Source: Micrasema longulum (taxonomy: Eukaryota > Arthropoda > Insecta > Trichoptera > Brachycentridae). From it: DNA of 64,000 nt. A program made the position numbers and the translations under genes. Where the stretch lies: contig JAGVSM010000825.1 in NCBI GenBank assembly GCA_022494885.1, positions 1 to 64,000 of the forward strand. The letters are read 5' to 3'. Below are positions 1 through 11,160 of this stretch, in pieces. The number at the start of each line of letters is the position of its first letter. Position 1 is the stretch's first letter. The notes beneath the pieces are model-generated. The model did not search any database. It worked only from the letters and a program-made list of their open reading frames with translations, and was not told the origin of the DNA.

Positions 1-425
1 GGTCGGCAAGCCAAATGTTAAGAAAAGCAGTCGCCATAGTAATTGTTTGCGTTAAAAACGCCATAGATAAGTTCCGTATCCGTAGTCCGTGGTCAAACGT
101 CAAATCAAAAAAGTCAACACGCGTGTAATCTCGTGCCGGTTTGTTATTTCGTTTTCAAGTTACAAACAATTACCATGGCGACTGCTTTTCTTAACATTTG
201 GCTTGCCGACCGCCGGCTAAATGCAATACGGCACTCGAGAAAAATTGAAAGAAAGCCTGTGCGAGATTCAACCAATCCTCTTGAACTGACCGAAGTTGAA
301 TTTCGTTTTGCAACGCGACCGCGATAACTTCAGCGTGTTCATGATTGTTCGTGGTGATCGCTCAAATACTTAGCACGTTTTTTAGCATGTCGATAGCCAT
401 CTGTGATTGAGCTCCAGAACTTTTT
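1..425. repeat. REP-B copy with near-perfect 49-bp inverted repeat
   Basis: Bases 1-49 and 163-211 are reverse complements with about one mismatch in the first 40 (core GGTCGGCAAGCCAAATG). Bases 110-240 resemble 8290-8530 in the same orientation, and 320-425 is an inverted match to 8185-8300 and 62400-62505. This is a rearranged, palindromic copy of a dispersed element and may extend beyond the window edge. Confidence 0.6.
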
Positions 426-579
426 ATTCCTTTTCTTAATAGTATTTTGAGTGGGGACGCAGGTTTGTTGATAAGTACCAACTGGATTTATCCGCAGGAA
501 TTATTTACGAATTTATACGATGTTTTAAAATAAAAAACAAATATTTAAATTCTTGTATGATATAATGTATCCAAATATA

Positions 580-720
580 TCAACTTTGGGACCAATTTCA
601 ATAAGTTGTAAATAACTCATTGTAAGAAAATGAGAATCATGTTGCGGTTAATCAGAATTCGAACCTCGGACTTCTGATTCGTGAGTCCGCGACACTAGTG
701 AAGCGACAACAACGCGATTC
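580..720 (-). mobile_element. SINE-2 (tRNA-like) copy
   Basis: Reads on the minus strand as a tRNA-like head with an A-box-like segment and a decayed B box (GGTTCGAATTC), then a body containing 'gagttatttacaactt'. The same body occurs at 23735-23915, 24225-24368 and 58715-58875. Confidence 0.55.
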
Positions 721-754
721 GTACATTTGACAGTTGTGTAACCATAAAGCCAGA

Positions 755-985
755 TTTTTATCCTTTTCATAAAATAGATGTAGACTGAGAAAGATATGGC
801 ATGACCAAATCCAACAAATACTTGAAGATGGACATGTCAAAGGTCGGAATAATCGGCGCGCGTGCATAAGAAGATGTATGACTGTAGAAGAAGCGAGATC
901 TGTATGCAAAGATAGAGTGATGTGGCGTTCTATCCGCTCTGCCTACCCATACGGGGAAACTGCGTGATGGTTTGTTGTTGTTTTT
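755..985 (+). mobile_element. RTE-type LINE 3' fragment (RTE-1)
   Basis: Translates in pieces to the C-terminal tail of an RTE-type reverse transcriptase ('LRKIWHDQIQQ', 'DRVMWRSI', 'SAYPYGETA'). It ends in a TTG-rich tail. Related copies lie at 17445-17560, 18065-18310, 24128-24656 and 25600-25880. Confidence 0.6.
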
Positions 986-1290
986 GTAATAATTGGTGTT
1001 TCTTAATTTTTAATCTTGAAATAGGGCAGACATAAACGTATTCTTATGAGTGCTCTATTAATAACATTGTATACGTAATTAATCATTATTCCTGTTTCAG
1101 CAGGTGATCCTGACGTGATTTTAGAATAAACGAACCATTTAGTGGTGTTTGTGCATACTACTCTTCGTGTGATGACGCTGATATGATTTACAAATAAACC
1201 GAATTTGCCCTCCATTTGGTGACTCCAGCGTGAGTCCACAATGGTTTCACCTTAAATCTGGTAATTGTTAAAAAAGTTAGCTTCGCTTAC

Positions 1291-1510
1291 CATTAACTGC
1301 AATACTCTCCTTCACTGTCAGTGGAACACCAAGCAGAGGAAATAGTTTCTCCAGATCATCTGCTGTATGAGTTCCAGAAGCGACAAGATTGTCAATGTTC
1401 CTGGCCTCAGTAAGAGCAACTTCGTACCTTGGTTCCACTACAGCATTCAGTATGGGATTGACTTCTTTACATCTGTCTATAAACGCCATCATGACTACTT
1501 CAGCTTTCAC
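1291..1510 (-). CDS. FAAH2: FAAH2-like second coding exon (catalytic lysine)
   Basis: Acceptor ttttag ends at 1511; the exon starts GTG AAA GCT and runs 220 bases to the donor AATG|gtaagc at 1290-1285. It encodes residues 60-132 and the first base of a glycine codon (phase 1). It holds the conserved helix starting FIDRCKEVNP and the catalytic-lysine loop GVPLTVKES. The downstream phase-1 exon is not in bases 1-1290. Confidence 0.88.
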
Positions 1511-4243
1511 CTAAAACATCTTATTTTGTAGAGAATTTTGTATTTCTTCGTTTAAATTATTACAGTTTTCATTTTTGTTATATTAATGATAAAGTTATAA
1601 ATATTAAAAACAATTTAAACACAAGAAAAAGGATAAAAAGAATCTTTGGTGTAATGCCAAGAGAGTGGACGCTAAGCTTTAGTAAAGGCATTTTGAATTC
1701 GATTTCTGGTGATATCAAAATTACTAAACATGATTTCTGGGGTTTTCTATAGTTTATTTCACCACTTAAACAAAAAGTCTCTTGGCCTATTGAATTGCAA
1801 AAAAAATAAAAATTATAGCCAATAATGTTTACGAAAAATTTAACATCAAATACGTGTCAAAAATCACATATTTTCTACGTATTGGCCATTTATTTATTCA
1901 TTTACATACATCAGTTTATTGTACATTATTTGAGACATAAGTCCCAACTCCATGGGACTAAAAGTCCTGTGTTGAGATAGGACAAGCAATTAGTTGACAC
2001 AGATACATGAGTATATCACTACAAATATAGGATCAGAAACATAAAAATAAAAATAAATTAAAAAATAGACTCCGCTTTGTGGTCAATCCGTTTGCCTAAC
2101 ACGCAAGAAGCCTCGGGTTTGATTCCCGACATGGTTGACATGAAATATTTATTTAAAAAGTGATTTTACACTAGAACATTTCATAGTGCCTCGTGTCGTG
2201 CCCCGACTCAACCCGGATTTTTTAGCGAGTCAGGGCAAGCTTACAGGCATAGGTCGTTCCTGATTGTGTCACTTTAAACTGTGTCTCTCTCCCCAACAGT
2301 CCCTGGTTTGATTATCATACCTTTATGTAACAAAAAATAGCTGGTGTACCAAGACAGTGTATTATGCATTGGGTGCCGAAAGGGATAAAGTATTAGAAAA
2401 GTATTAATTGAAAATTAGACTCTGAAAAATTCTTTGATGTCGTTATGCTGCTTGTAGCCATCTACGTGGAACAATTTAGAAACACAAGATGACATTCATC
2501 TTTATCGCTGTAATTTGAAGCACGCGATTGCATACCTTCTAAAATGTTTACTGTACAAATCAAATTGATGAATAAAATCTACGTTTGTACAATGAACGTA
2601 CGTAGATAGGTACTACGCTCGTAGAAACCGAACATTGTCATTGAGATTGCAGGCGCGGGACAAATCTGAATTCACCAAGTAAAAACTGAAAATTCTATTA
2701 GGTGTTCAAATAAGTATCCGCCGTTTTTAAACCTGCATTTAATTTTTATGTTCTCACCGGGAAACAAACCTGAAACATTCCACATGTGAGTCAAGTATCT
2801 TCACCATTATACCACGTAGGCCGTCATTATATAATAAATCTTTGAAATGACTGACCAGTGATTCACCTATTTGTTTACCGTACAATTCAATTAATGTATA
2901 ACATCTACCGATGTACACTGAATGCATGGGTTTCAAAATCAATATTGCAAAAACCCATGTACTTTGTAACACTTCATGCCTTGATGCTGAAAATCCCCTG
3001 TCAAACCAAGTAATTAATACAGGGAGTATATGTTACGGAAAATGGCAGCATTTAACAGTACGAAAGCTGTCTGGAGATGCTCTGTGAAAACAAAATGCCG
3101 CCTATATAACTACTGCATAACACCCATTCTCCTCTACGGATGCAAATCGTGGCACTTCACTGGGGCCCAAAACAGCAATACTCTGTTATATGAGTTTTGA
3201 GAAAAGGTGTCTCAGAAGAATCTTGGGTATGCGGTGGTTTGACTTTGTGAGGAATGGATTAATAAGAGAACGGACGCAGCAAACTCCGGTGACAATCGTC
3301 ACCAAGCGGAGGCGATGCGGTTGGTCGGCAGTTCGCGTCAGAACTACGGGGCGCGAACCTAACTTGGGAGGACGCACAGGAGCTGGCAACCGATAAAGAT
3401 GCATGGAGTCTTTTTGTGGACACCATATGCTCCAACTAGGGAGCGGACATGGAATAATAAATAAATTTAAATTTTTGATACTTTTTATATTGGTAATCAT
3501 CATCGTTAAACCCCTATCAGCGCCTGACAGTGAATAGGATGCTGCATATATGAAGTAAATGCAGTTCAACTCGATCATCTGTTATTTTTCTGTCCCAAAA
3601 TGAGTTTGTTGTAACTCCTGGGAGTACAAAAAAAAATTTGTACGATTTAATAAATAAAAAAAAGGAAGGTAAGGTGATCAGTCTTATGCTTCAAGTGCAA
3701 TCTCAAGGGATAGTGAAATATTCCAGATTAAAACCACCCCACCCCGTAAACAAATCTTTCATGTCGACTTTTCCAGGAATCGAACCCGGACCTTAAGCAT
3801 GGTAGACGAGCTCACAAACCACTACACTACGATAAAAAACTATTTCCCACGTGATTTTTTTTTAGAATTTTTACTCCATGGAACCAAAGTCCTGTGTTGA
3901 GTTTGTTTGTTTGTCCGTCACATCTCCGAAACGGCGAGTCGTAGCGGCCATTGAGTCCAAACACTCGTCGAAGATTCTCGTTATATATCAGATATATAAA
4001 TATTATATTCTTCATTCGCCCGGAAATAGACAAATATGACTAGTAAAATTTTAGTAGAAAGCTTACTTTTTTGGTTCTGATCATGTATGAGAGTTTCGTT
4101 GCACTCATGAAGAGCAAAGGATTCGTAATTTTGGGTAGTTTTTTGGATTTCCCAACATTTATGAGCCAAATGAAGGGTGCTAAAATGCACTGAAATATGT
4201 ACATTACGAATTTGATAAATCCTTTTGAAAACGAGTTCAACAT
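1291..4243 (-). CDS. FAAH2: Fatty-acid amide hydrolase 2-like gene, 5' part (two coding exons; 3' end off the left edge)
   Basis: Amidase-signature serine hydrolase predicted to hydrolyse fatty-acid amides at an internal membrane. Coding exons are 4243-4067 (59 codons) and 1510-1291 (73 codons plus one base). The first donor (AAA|gtaagc) and next acceptor (ttttag|GTG) are both phase 0, so the protein reads continuously: membrane anchor at about residues 9-29, a NPLL..SAT..L element at 41-51, an IDRCKEVNPILNAVVE stretch at 70-85 typical of FAAH2-type proteins, and GVPLTVKES at 120-128. The lysine there (about 126) corresponds to the lysine of the family's Ser-Ser-Lys triad. Family members are about 500-550 residues, so only the first quarter is present; both catalytic serines lie on exons left of base 1. 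The intron (1511-4066) is full of SINE and LINE debris. The assignment to FAAH2-like rests on remembered family features, not a search. Confidence 0.85.
1860..2075. repeat. LINE-like tail fragment
   Basis: The block with 'ctccatgggactaaaagtcc' resembles 3875-3900 ('ctccatggaaccaaagtcc'), and an A-rich run follows it. Probably a retroposon tail; the family is not recognised. Confidence 0.3.
2075..2400 (+). mobile_element. SINE-1 (tRNA-like) copy, interrupted
   Basis: A decayed tRNA-like head with B box 'gggtttgattcccgac' is followed by the SINE-1 body ('atggttgacatgaaatattt'). An unrelated block of about 90 bases (near 2200-2290) precedes the shared SINE tail ending around 'tgcattgggtgccgaaaggg'. 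Confidence 0.6.
3030..3450 (+). mobile_element. Non-LTR retrotransposon fragment (LINE-3)
   Basis: Reading across frameshifts gives reverse-transcriptase C-terminal text ('TKCRLYNYCITPILLYGC', then 'RCLRRILGMRWFDFV.NG'). A second decayed copy lies at 7845-8180. It sits in the FAAH2-like intron, antisense to the gene on the opposite strand. Confidence 0.6.
3465..3840 (-). mobile_element. SINE-3 copy split by a short insertion
   Basis: Bases 3465-3600 carry a decayed SINE tail and 3660-3840 the rest on the minus strand, with inverted B box 'ggaatcgaacccgg' and A-box side 'accactacacta'. The piece between (about 3600-3660, 'gttgtaactcctgggagta') resembles 12878-12955 and looks like a LINE tail insertion. 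Confidence 0.55.
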
Positions 4244-4250
4244 CTTGTGC
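4067..4250 (-). CDS. FAAH2: FAAH2-like first coding exon
   Basis: A pyrimidine-rich acceptor (poly-T then cag at 4253-4251, minus strand) precedes a 7-base leader and the ATG at 4243-4241, so an untranslated exon probably lies further upstream (higher coordinates); I could not locate it. The 59 codons give a hydrophobic N-terminal helix followed by a basic KSKK stretch, a common N-anchor layout. The exon ends at 4067, with donor gtaagc at 4066-4061. Confidence 0.8.
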
Positions 4251-4259
4251 CTGAAAAAA

Positions 4260-4815
4260 AAAACAAATTAAAATATGTCAGGAAGAAAAAAAAACAATGT
4301 ATTTAAGGACGAATTTTCACCTTTATGCCAAATCGTACGTATTTTATTTTAATAGATTGAGTTTTAGTATTGATATTTCTTGGTGGAACTGCATTTTAAT
4401 TATAATCATAAAAAACGTAAATAGTTTTTTTTTTTTTAATTTTTTAATTCATAAATTTCATAAAAAGTACACGTTTTTGTAAAATTCTAAACATATCTAC
4501 TTTTACACATCTAGTAAATGTTATCACTGTAACTCTCCAAAAAAGAGACCTCTTGTGCTTGGAGAGTGACTTACACTATTTTAGTTGTTTATTTATAGGA
4601 GTTTATATAATTTTAAATACAAGTTCATGAAAAAGAAAAATAAAAACAGGATATATATAAAGAAAAAACATAAAACAATAATACATTCACACCAATTAAA
4701 ATTTAATGTTGTTTTTACACTTGTTCAAAAAATTTCTTTAGATTAACTTCAAATTTATTTATTGATATATTATTTTTAATAGTTTTTAGTTCATTAGGAA
4801 GATTATTATAATTAG
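4260..4815. other. AT-rich intergenic stretch with one hairpin
   Basis: No gene seen. It contains a two-stem hairpin at 4533-4566 (outer CTCTCCAA/TTGGAGAG, inner AAGA/TCTT), of the kind also seen in other LINE-like tails of this window, followed by A/T-rich sequence. Confidence 0.4.
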
Positions 4816-5205
4816 TTTTATTCCATTTTTATTAATAATTTCAACCAGTGACCGGGTTTCGTATGTGAATGTGATGTATGTTTCGGGTACGAGTTTGTGA
4901 ATGTGATTTGACTGTGTATTGTGACTTTCTCCATATCACTAGAGAAGTCGCATCGACGGTGGACCATTGGTTGGACCTGAGGATGTGAGAGCACTTGCCC
5001 CCTACCAAATACCCCGGTACTTTGAGGACTTGGGCCTTGGAGGAGGAGATTTAGCAATAGATATTAAAGCGCTCGGCCTCTATTCAGTAACCAGGCTCTT
5101 CAAGACCTTAGTTTGGAAGGCAAGAATTAATTTAGGGGGAGCCGTCACAACAGATCTGAATAGCTCGCAGTGACGTTAGGAGCTTTCTTGACACTGACTC
5201 GCATT
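4816..5205. other. Unassigned, less AT-rich patch
   Basis: Bases 4816-4865 match the end of a repeat also found at 21700-21900 and 41230-41425 (core 'accagtgaccgggttt'). Bases 4940-5175 are richer in G/C and stay open on the plus strand for 68 codons (4967-5173), with no recognisable domain. It may be a decayed transposon. I do not call a gene. Confidence 0.3.
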
Positions 5206-6235
5206 TATTTACATGAATAATAAAAAATATCCTTTTTGCTCTATTAGAAACTACATTTTTGCTTTAAATTATTATTTATTCTCATAAATTTATATTTCCA
5301 GTCGTTAAGAATAAACATATGGCTGTTTTGCAAAAAAATAATTGTAGTTTATTTGCTTTCAAGGACCCATTCCTATTAATGTAACATTAATTTCAAACAT
5401 ATCTATAGCCGGGTACATACGTAACATCGATGTTTATTATTGATTTTAAATATCTACATAATATTTTTAAATATTCTTAGAATCGATACACTCGTTTTTT
5501 CCTCATCGGTTGCCATTAGCCTTTTAATCTTGTTTTGTGTGGGTTAAACCATAATATTTGAATCCATTTAAATTTTAAACATAAAAATACGAAAAGTGAC
5601 AAAATAACCTTTAATTTTTATTAAAAGCATTGTCGAAAACGTGCCGTTACTAATACAATATCCCCATTACAAGTTAATCGCCTTAAAGTTGTCTAAATAG
5701 TACACTCATTTAGTAATGTGATAACACACGTGGTAGGCCACGCACAAACGTATTCTGATGCAATATTTTTTTATATGTCAAGTACAGTAAGCTACTGACT
5801 ACACAATTCAATTTCTAAAGAAACAACAACAAATACAATAAAGCAACTCCAAAATTGGAATACAATATTTAGTAGGTATTCAAGAACAACATCCTAGTAA
5901 GATGAACAAAACAGGAATTAAAAAGTTTTTTTTTTCAAAAAGTTTAAAAATAAAATTTATAAGGAAAACTGGAAATCAATCCTATCCAGATTAAATATAT
6001 ACATTAAAAAAAACAATTCTTGTGTACCATAATGTGCAGGGACGTCTTACAATTGTGTTCTTTCCATTTATACTCTAATTTATCTAAATCTAAAAAACTT
6101 TTTTTTTAAAAATTATTATTGAAACATTATTTTTCTTTTTCATTATTACCTAGTTAAATACTTGCCACTTTATTTTTGTGTTTAATTATTCTCAACATTA
6201 CTTTTTTTATATTTATATTTAGAACATAAGATCTT
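5206..6235. other. AT-rich intergenic stretch
   Basis: No open frame, repeat or RNA-like structure that I can support; very high A/T with several poly-T runs. Confidence 0.4.
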
Positions 6236-6239
6236 CTCT

Positions 6240-6740
6240 CGATAATTGTTCATAACCATTAACACCAAAAAAGAGACTGGTGAAGGCCTTGGTTTTCTCA
6301 GTGTTCATGTATGGTGTGGAGTGTTGGACATTGAGGGAATCTGAAAAGAAAAAAATCGAAGCTTTCGAGATGTGGTGTTGGCGGCGAGTGCTGCGGATTC
6401 CGTGGACGGCCAGACGTACGAATGCATCTATTCTCCAGGAACTGGACATAGGAGAAAGACTGATATCCATGTGCGAGAAAAGAATCCTGCAGTTCTTTGG
6501 GCATATTTCCAGGGGAGATTCTGATAGTTTGGAGAAAACTCTTCTTCTGGGAAGTGTCGAAGGGACAAGGTCGCGTGGACGTCAACCGACAAGATGGAGC
6601 GGTACAGTCACTGAGTTATCAGAATCGTCACTGACGAATGCCTATAGAAGAGCCCAAGACCGTTCCAGATGGGGGGAGACTGTCCACAGACGAGCCATGC
6701 CTGGAGTCAGGCGTAATCACCATCCTCAGACATGAGGCAC
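6240..6740 (+). mobile_element. RTE-type LINE C-terminal fragment (RTE-2)
   Basis: One open frame (6280-6735, 151 codons) reads 'FMYGVECWTLRESEKKK', 'AFEMWCWRRVLRIPWT.R' and 'FGHISRGDSDSLEKTLLLG', then 'GTRSRGRQPTRWS'. That is the standard C-terminus of RTE-type LINE polyproteins after the polymerase core. The element is 5' truncated; endonuclease and YADD motifs are absent. A decayed relative lies at 36850-37185. Confidence 0.8.
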
Positions 6741-6929
6741 GGATTGAAGAGATTTGTCATCTTAGATATGTTATGTTTCTTTTTTGTTGTTTTTTTTAAT
6801 ATATTTTACTGTTGTTTGGTTTGAATTATTTTACTTTATTTCATATGATGTATTACACAATGAATCGTTCACTGCTGTGATTACTTCCATAACACTTTTT
6901 TTTAACAAATACAATAACATACATAATAA

Positions 6930-7180
6930 ATTGGAAAATTGTTTTCAGGCGTTGCCTAGTATGCGAAATAATTCAAAACAATAAAGGTTTCAGCTCTTTA
7001 ACTTTACTAAAATTAACAAATTGAAGAATTGAAGAAATATCGATGTTTAAACATAGGCAAAATGGTGAATGTTACACAGTTGTAAAGTGGCCACTTAAAC
7101 CAGCCATTGACAGGTCATAAGCCCTGTAAATGCCTAGACATATTCCCTTCTTTAAGATATTCTCATTCCCTGTTGTAATT
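6930..7180 (+). repeat. REP-A copy
   Basis: Contains the REP-A landmarks 'aggcgttgcctagta', 'ggtttcagctcttta', 'atggtgaatgttacacag', the palindrome AAGTGGCCACTT and 'gacaggtcataagccctgt'. One of about a dozen copies in this window. Confidence 0.65.
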
Positions 7181-7194
7181 TGTTTGTACATAAT

Positions 7195-7250
7195 TGTATT
7201 TTTGCTCCCGCAAAGCCAAGGCTTGTCTGCGGGTTAAATTACATTTTTTT
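7195..7250 (+). repeat. LINE-like 3' tail with two-stem hairpin
   Basis: CCCGC (7207-7211) pairs with GCGGG (7229-7233); inside it AAGC pairs with GCTT. An AT-rich stretch follows. The shape matches the hairpins at 4533-4566, 33193-33219 and 48398-48424 although the bases differ. Confidence 0.4.
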
Positions 7251-7664
7251 ATTATTTGTTTTTAATTTATAAAAGTTTAGTACATAGTATATTATTAGAA
7301 TAAGAATATAATATATTTATGTGCACTCTTAAGTTTCACTTGCTGTTTTTAATAAGTTTTTGACTATTGTTTTAAATGTTTTCCAGTTTTTTCCTCACGA
7401 TTTTCAACAGGTATTAAATTAAACGGTTTTGATACTGCACTCCCTATTGTTCTATCCCCATAGTAGTTTTTCTGTCGTGGTATCGTCAGCTGGAAAAGGC
7501 TGTAAAAGGTTCTTTGAACCGTTGATAAATAAATCATAAATAAATAAATATTTCTAAAATTACAAACATGTAATATAATATACAGCACTTGTAACAACGC
7601 TTAACGTGTAAAAGTGTTGGCTTTTTTAATATAATTAATTTTCTTTTCAACATACATAAAGTAA

Positions 7665-7780
7665 TTAATTGAAATAGACCCCCTTTTTGGAAAAAAAACA
7701 ATTAATTTATTTTTTTTACTATTCGAATGGGGGGGGTCTGATTCCAATTAATTCGGATAATTGGAGTTCTACTGTATTAT
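7665..7780. mobile_element. Possible pogo/Tigger-like terminal remnant
   Basis: On the minus strand 7776-7733 reads 'agtagaactccaattatccg' and continues 'aattaattgg', a style typical of pogo/Tigger ends. A partial mirror ('agacccccttt') sits at 7677. The assignment is from memory of such ends. Confidence 0.3.
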
Positions 7781-7844
7781 GCTATTACCAATTACTATAA
7801 GAACAATTGTACCTATTACATCATATATTTATTCGGTAAAACAC

Positions 7845-8180
7845 AAAAGTGCCGCCTATGCAATGCTTTTATAGCACCTATTTTCCTCTATATATGCGAA
7901 TTGTGGCACCTTACTATTGAGTATCGAAAATAGGTGTCTCAGAAGAATACTGGGCGTGCGGTAGTTTGACTTCGTAAGGAATGTCGTCAGCGGAGGCGAT
8001 ACGGCTGGGCCATATATTATGGATGCGTCCCGAGAGCTTTAACCACGTTTGTCTGCTTTACTAGGCATCAGGTTCTCGCGATCTTGGACGTCCACGGCTG
8101 ACAGTTTGTTAGCAGTTCGCGTCTTGAACTACGGGACGCGGGCCTAACTCGGGAGGACTCACGGGAGTTTGCTGCAGACA
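7845..8180 (+). mobile_element. Second LINE-3 fragment, decayed
   Basis: Collinear with 3085-3400 ('aagtgccgcctatgcaatg', 'aattgtggcacc', 'aggtgtctcagaagaatact') with many stops and indels. It runs directly into a REP-B copy at 8185. Confidence 0.55.
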
Positions 8181-8184
8181 GAGC

Positions 8185-8790
8185 CCAGTAGCTCCATCAC
8201 AAATAACTATCGAGGTGCTTAGAAACATGCTAAGCATTTGAGCGATCACAATGAACAATAATGAACATGATTAAGTTATCGCTGTCATACGTGTAAGTCG
8301 ACGCGTCTGTAATCTCTAAGTCAACGCTCGTATCGGCTTGTTTTTTGTTTTCCTCGTAAATACTTACAGTTTACTGGTGAAAAATCGGCGTTTACTATAA
8401 AAAATAATACAATATATTGCATTTGCAAAATAGTAAGGAGTATCTAATACAAAAAAGTGAAAATTAAACTACAATACTATGGCGACTACTTTTCTTGACA
8501 TTTGGCTTGCCAACCGCCGGCTAAATGCAATAACAGCATGATAAATACTAACTAAATAAATAAAAATAGCTGTTTTGGAATATTTTACATATTTACATCG
8601 GTGAAATTTAAATATGTGCTGCGCAACAGGATTATACGTCGCGAAACGTAAATATTTTGACATTTAATATTAGGTGTTCACGGATGTTTTTATTGTGATT
8701 GCGAATACGATAAACATGGTGAGAAATTGTCGTCACGTCGCTTATTAGCACGTCGGTAGTTATTTGTGAATGAGAGAGAAATATTTTGTA
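8185..8790 (+). repeat. REP-B copy
   Basis: Bases 8185-8300 match 62400-62505 and, inverted, 320-425. Bases 8470-8530 match 170-235 ('tatggcgactacttttc'). Bases 8630-8780 match 36715-36850 ('gattatacgtcgcgaaac'). Confidence 0.6.
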
Positions 8791-8794
8791 AATC

Positions 8795-9375
8795 CTTACT
8801 TCCTTACTAATGTAATAAATGCGAAAGTGCGTCTGTTTGTTAGCTTGTGTTTCCTTCACGTCTCAACAGAGTCAACACGTCTCGACTGATTGTCATATTT
8901 TTTTGAATAAGGATACCCGAAGAGGTGAAAAATAAAATAGGATACTTATTTTTTATCCCGAATCAAAAAAAATCTTTTAAAAAAAAAATCTATTTTAAAA
9001 ATAAGCAAAATTATTTGAAAACCAGTAGGCGGTAAGGTGGAATGTCAAAAAAATATCCGTTTGTAATTAATTTCGTAAATTTCAATAATTGACTTGCTTT
9101 ATCTATGGTCAATTTGGTACGCTTTTTGTTTTGTTTTTGTAGTGGGATTTTGGATTTGTGAACAGAATAACGATGCGACGTCGCCATAGACTAAAGGATC
9201 GTCATGTTTTTTTTTCATAGCGATAGTTGGTAGACCAAGCTATTTTCAATCCCGATAAAATATATAATTCAATCGGTAAAATTCTATTTGATAAACAAGA
9301 CAACTAATTAATTACCTAATTAATTTCTCCCTAATACCGCGTGAAAGAAACCGCGGGTAAAAGCTATTGTAGAAT
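8795..9375 (+). mobile_element. Possible non-autonomous DNA element
   Basis: Starts near 'actaatgtaataaatgcg' with 'gtgcgtctgtttg', and ends with 'ccgcgggtaaaagcta'. This start and end resemble a dispersed insect repeat ending in '...GGGCAAAAGCTAGT'. The interior is decayed. The class (Helitron-like or other) is uncertain. Confidence 0.35.
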
Positions 9376-9539
9376 CATAATACTCATATATGACATGTGC
9401 TCCATCAAAGGTACGGACATGGATTGAGTAAGTATCAAATCCATTTATCTCTTCGGTTAATATTTGATACAAGAATCATTGTTTGAAAAAAAAAATTTCA
9501 AAAGCAGGTAATGAGTTCGTTTTTTCTTCAACAATATTT

Positions 9540-10760
9540 TTAGTTTGTCATAATTTTTGATGACAAGGACTGGATTCAACTGGTCTGGGTCTACGAAGAA
9601 GTATAGAAATTGAACAATTTTCAGGCGTTGCCTAGGTATGTAGGTGAAATAATTTAATTAGATGAATCCCACCGCATAAATAACGGTTTCAGCTCTATAG
9701 CTACACAAACATCAACAAATGAAAGAATGGAAGGAATATTGTTGCTCTCGTTCAATCCTTGAACCAGTAAAAATATCACAAAAATGGATCATGAAGATCA
9801 TTCTCAAAAAACCCTTGAGGTATTCAACGGAAGATCTATTCGCTGAGTTAAAGATATTGGATGTAAGACAATTGTTTGTGAGGTGCCTACTACTTAAATT
9901 TTATGATAAATTAAGTAAGGTCAAAAGAACCCAACAAAATATAAACACTCGTTCAGCAACATAAATTGACTGTATTGTCCAACCGCTATTTGTATCAACC
10001 GCTTTTAGTAAAAAGCAATGCAATGTAATTGCTCCAAAAATATTTAATGACTTAATGCTAAATATAAAAGACTCAAAATGAAAAACAAATTTTAAAGTAA
10101 AAATAACGGCACATATAAATAGTGTAGCGAGAGATTTTTTTGAAAAATATATGTAAATCAAAAAACATAGTACTTTATATATATTATAATTAGTACACAT
10201 ATTATTTATATTTTTATGTATTTCATTGATTTACATTTGTTTTATTATATATTATACTATATTATTTATGTTTAAGTAACATGTATTCTTGGCACATATA
10301 TATACTTAATATTTGTATAATAACGATTTTTAATTTCTTACATTTGATTAGCTAGGCATTTATAATTAAGTAGTTTTAGTTTTTCTTTTTTATTCTATTG
10401 TTTTATTAGTATAGGACTACTTATGCTCTAAATATAGAAAATCTCCATCTTAGAACAGGCTGTGCCATGTTAGATGAAGACTATCATAAACAGAGAACAC
10501 TCCGTTTTCATTTTACATTTGAAATTTAATTGGTTTTATATAGATTCCCTGTTATTAAGTATGTATATTATTTTTTTGCAATAAATGTATAAATAAATAA
10601 AATTAATAAATAAATATATATGTTCAAATATGAGCGGAACGATAAATGTTACATAGTGTGTAAAGTGGCCACTTAAACCAACCAATTACAGGTAATAAGC
10701 CCTGTAGATGCCTAGACTTCTATATTAACTTCTCTAAAATGTTCTTCATCTCTGTTGTGA
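9540..10760 (+). repeat. REP-A copy split by a LINE insertion
   Basis: REP-A sequence (9600-9735: 'aggcgttgcctaggta', 'cggtttcagctctat') breaks at about 9740 and resumes at about 10615 ('tgttcaaatatgagcg', then AAGTGGCCACTT). The intervening 0.87 kb is a LINE 3' fragment. Confidence 0.55.
9740..10612 (+). mobile_element. Non-LTR retrotransposon 3' fragment (RT C-terminus plus tail)
   Basis: The open stretch 9719-9964 includes 'ILEPVKISQKWIMKIILKKP' and 'RYSTEDLFAELKILDVRQLF', a typical jockey/CR1-group post-polymerase region. A stop at 9962 is followed by an AT-rich 3' tail ending in 'aataaataaataaaa'. The copy is 5' truncated. Confidence 0.65.
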
Positions 10761-10844
10761 TGCTCATATTTTTTTCTTCCCTGTGTCCAAGCGGATGAAA
10801 ACTACAGTTCTGTTTATGAAATAGTACTATTACTCTGGACGAAT

Positions 10845-11160
10845 GTTTTCGACTCGATGGCTGTCAGGAAAAAGTTCCGACTGACAAAACCGAGTAGAGA
10901 TAAGTCCGCATCGTTGTGTAGTGGTTGACGTGTTTGCTTTCCATTCTTAAGATCCTTGTTTTGACTCCTGGCAGGGTAGACGTGAAATATTGATTTTAAA
11001 AGTTTTTTAAAATGAAATATTTAATTGCTCCTGAACTGGCATCTGAAGCGTGAGACTGATCACCTTACCTTCATGTGACAGATGATTGAACGATACTGCA
11101 TTTAATTCACCAATGCAGTGCCCTATAAACCACTGGGTGCGGAAAAGGCGATTAATTCTT
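10845..11160 (+). mobile_element. SINE-3 copy
   Basis: A leader like 'actcgatggctgtcagg' precedes the tRNA-like part ('gttgtgtagtggttgacg') and the shared tail ('gtgagactgatcaccttacc ... gccctataaaccac'). The A-box-like part lies about 80 bases inside the element rather than at its 5' end. Confidence 0.6.

Noticed and set aside
2754..2972. 72-codon minus-strand frame as an extra FAAH2-like exon
   Set aside because: The translation has no FAAH features, and the flanking exons already join in phase 0 without it. Part of it looks like a tRNA-like SINE.
3827..4190. Overlapping minus-strand frames (3827-4033 and 3981-4190) as separate small proteins
   Set aside because: They are other-frame or intron readings around the FAAH2-like first exon and its donor at 4066.
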